Source: CANLBN01 sp047634655 (GTDB lineage Bacteria; Pseudomonadota; Gammaproteobacteria; Pseudomonadales; Cellvibrionaceae). From it: a stretch of DNA of 7,393 nt. Numbering within the stretch: the first letter of the stretch is position 1; each line of letters starts with the position of its first letter. The notes below the pieces were generated by a model. It was not told where the DNA came from, made no database searches, and was given only the letters and a program-made list of their open reading frames with translations. Positions 6,479 through 7,393 of this stretch are shown piece by piece. The position numbers and the translations under genes were made by a program. The stretch covers positions 1 through 7,393 of the forward strand of contig JBLIHY010000103.1 in the NCBI GenBank assembly GCA_047634655.1. The letters are read 5' to 3'.

Positions 6479-6494
6479 ATAAAATTAAAATAAT

Positions 6495-6501
6495 AAACTA
6501 T
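6495..6501. repeat. Left copy of 7-base flanking direct repeat (target-site duplication)
   Basis: AAACTAT here is repeated at 7185-7191, directly after the CCCC that ends the IS1595 remnant. The family typically makes 8-base duplications; the eighth base differs (G on the left, T on the right), consistent with one later change. Confidence 0.55.
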
Positions 6502-6509
6502 GGGACTCT

Positions 6510-7167
6510 ATGAGAAAGAGTCGATTAAGCTGGATAAAAAAGCTTAAACTAATAGAACATCCTGTCGCGGGAACAACAGCGCAGCTGTGCTGCCGACTTG
6601 GTTAATGTTAATCGAAAAACGGCAGCTTATTATTATCATCACTTACGAGAAATTATAGTTGATCAGTTAAACAAAGAATCCGATGAATTATTTGACGGTG
6701 AAATTGAAGTAGATGAAAGTTATTTTGGTGGTCAACGTAAAAGCAAGCGCGGACGCGGTGCAGCAGGTAAAGTGCCTGTATTTGGCTTATTAAAGCGTGG
6801 CTGAAGGGTTTATACGAAAATTATTCCTAATGCTAAATTAGCCACATTGATTCCAATTATAGAAAAGAAAGTCATCCCTGATAGTATTGTTTATGGTGAT
6901 TGTTGGCGTGGCCATAATGCACTGGATACATCAGAGTTTAAGCATTACCGAATTAACCATTCTCTTTTATTTTCGGACAAACACGATCACATGAACGGTA
7001 TAGAGAATTTTTGGAATCAGGCAAAGTGCTATTTGCGAAAATTTAATGGTGTTCCGAGAGAGCATTTTCCGCTGTTTTTGAAGGAAGGTGAATGGCGTTT
7101 TAACAATCCACGGCCAAAACAACAATTAACTTAGTTAAAACAATGGGTTAAACAACAAATGGGTTAG
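6510..7167 (+). pseudogene. IS1595-family transposase, inactivated by one frameshift and two stops
   Basis: The start MRKSRLS is in one frame from ATG 6510 and continues to GTTA. One extra base within CAGC at 6582-6585 shifts the frame; without it the text continues as CAADLVNVNRKTAAYY, the family's helix-turn-helix region. The same frame then carries EIEVDESYFGG with the first catalytic Asp, GRGAAGKVPVFGLLKRG, a stop TGA at 6802-6804 (probably from GGA), then RVYTKIIPNAK, VYGDCWRGHNALD with the second Asp, HMNGIENFWNQAK with the third catalytic region, and EGEWRFNNPRPKQQL. A second stop TAG at 7132-7134 (probably from CAG) precedes LKQWVKQQMG and the original stop at 7165-7167. Repaired, it would be about 218 residues, normal for the family. 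All catalytic positions survive, so decay is recent to moderate. Confidence 0.9.
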
Positions 7168-7184
7168 TTATCTGGGACAGCCCC
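7168..7184. repeat. Right terminal sequence of the IS1595 remnant
   Basis: TTATCTGGGACAGCCCC follows the transposase's original stop and abuts the right copy of the direct repeat. Its GC-rich CCCC end fits an IS1595-family right inverted repeat. No partner is found on the left. Confidence 0.55.
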
Positions 7185-7191
7185 AAACTAT
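7185..7191. repeat. Right copy of 7-base flanking direct repeat
   Basis: AAACTAT matches 6495-6501 exactly and begins at the first base after the CCCC terminus, which fixes the right boundary of the insertion. Confidence 0.55.
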
Positions 7192-7223
7192 TAGAGAGGT
7201 TTAACGTTTTCGGCTTGAGGGCC

Positions 7224-7393
7224 TGATCTTTCTCCCAGCTTCACACCACGAAATTGATGAGATTCGATTTATAGTTTACGCCGCCTTTTTCGCAAAATCT
7301 ACTGGCGATTGATAGCCAAGCGAACTATGTGGACGAACGTTGTTTTAGTGCACCCGCGACTGATCAATTTCGTGTCGGGCTTCTTCGAGAGAT
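7224..7393 (-). mobile_element. Right end of a degenerate IS3-family element
   Basis: The minus strand carries the tail of an IS3-type transposase followed by about 50 noncoding bases. On the plus strand the sequence TGATCTTTCTCCCAGC starting at 7224 has the TGA opening typical of IS3-family inverted repeats, so I place the element's end there; the exact base is inferred. The rest of the element lies beyond the window. It sits 32 bases from the IS1595 flanking repeat. Confidence 0.6.
7276..7393 (-). pseudogene. C-terminal fragment of an IS3-family transposase (OrfB) with a premature stop
   Basis: Read on the minus strand from 7392, the text is SLEEARHEIDQSRVH, a stop, then NNVRPHSSLGYQSPVDFAKKAA and the natural stop at 7276-7278. 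The RPHSSLGYQSP segment is the hallmark C-terminus of IS3-family rve integrases. The internal stop (TAA, plus-strand TTA at 7345-7347) stands where the family has Tyr before the Asn residues, so one base change from a Tyr codon explains it. The Ser in DQSRV is at a position usually occupied by Trp (TGG to TCG), a second sign of decay. The catalytic DDE core lies outside the window. Confidence 0.85.

Larger units (their letters stand above)
6109..6494. other. Gene-free stretch with inverted repeats
   Basis: No credible protein or RNA gene is visible on either strand. It begins with the GC-rich hairpin at 6127-6151. At 6188-6257 several dyads compete: ATTGG/CCAAT, CTGCCATT (6198-6205) with AATGGCAG (6242-6249), and TTGGTTT (6230-6236) with AAACCAA (6251-6257). 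The middle is AT-rich and featureless. A 12-bp hairpin at 6450-6478 lies just before the direct repeat flanking the IS1595 remnant. Degenerate mobile-element DNA is possible, but I recognise no family. Confidence 0.5.
6502..7184 (+). mobile_element. Degenerate IS1595-family insertion sequence, left end eroded
   Basis: The element carries a broken IS1595-type transposase and a right end reading CTGGGACAGCCCC, a GC-rich terminus of the kind seen in this family. The matching left terminus (GGGGCTGTCCCAG expected) is not found upstream; only GGG at 6502-6504 separates the left direct repeat from the transposase start, eight bases instead of the several tens expected. The left inverted repeat and leader have probably been deleted. 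With no left end and no intact transposase the copy is immobile. Confidence 0.75.

Noticed and set aside
6598..7134. Two separate small genes in the IS region (6598-6804 and 6847-7134)
   Set aside because: Both are in the same frame, their products join into one continuous IS1595 transposase sequence across the TGA, and the N-terminus is found upstream in another frame. They are pieces of one pseudogene.

Overview
The window looks like a gammaproteobacterial chromosome segment. The main support is a tightly packed nnr-tsaE-amiB cluster (4-base overlap, then an 8-base gap), an order typical of that class, and an AMIN-amidase-LysM-LysM protein of the AmiB kind. The genus cannot be fixed from this sequence. 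Several decayed insertion sequences suggest a genome with past transposon activity, but that is an inference.

Layout: (1) Bases 2-1531 hold the 3' part of a membrane-bound hybrid histidine kinase (membrane segment, HAMP-like linker, kinase core, receiver). It is cut by the left edge and far more AT-rich than the genes that follow. (2) Bases 1532-1681 are a spacer with a perfect 24-base palindrome. (3) Bases 1682-5288 are a three-gene housekeeping operon: NAD(P)HX repair enzyme (nnr), tRNA t6A ATPase (tsaE) and periplasmic N-acetylmuramoyl-L-alanine amidase (amiB). (4) Bases 5289-5616 are noncoding, with three overlapping hairpins right after amiB, where mutL often follows in related bacteria. 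(5) Bases 5617-6108 encode a small four-helix DoxX-like membrane protein. (6) Bases 6109-6494 have no convincing gene but several inverted repeats. (7) Bases 6502-7184 are a dead IS1595-family element: its transposase carries one frameshift and two in-frame stops, it keeps a recognisable right end, appears to have lost its left end, and is flanked by a 7-base direct repeat. (8) Bases 7224-7393 on the minus strand are the tail of a broken IS3-family transposase.

The three central genes share an operon but not a pathway: cofactor repair, tRNA modification and septal peptidoglycan cleavage. The sensor kinase, the DoxX-like gene and the IS remnants are accessory material around them. I did not find strong evidence for a new multi-gene system. 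The most useful leads are the hairpin cluster after amiB, the palindrome upstream of nnr, the composition break between the kinase and the operon, and the readable decay history of the IS1595 copy.
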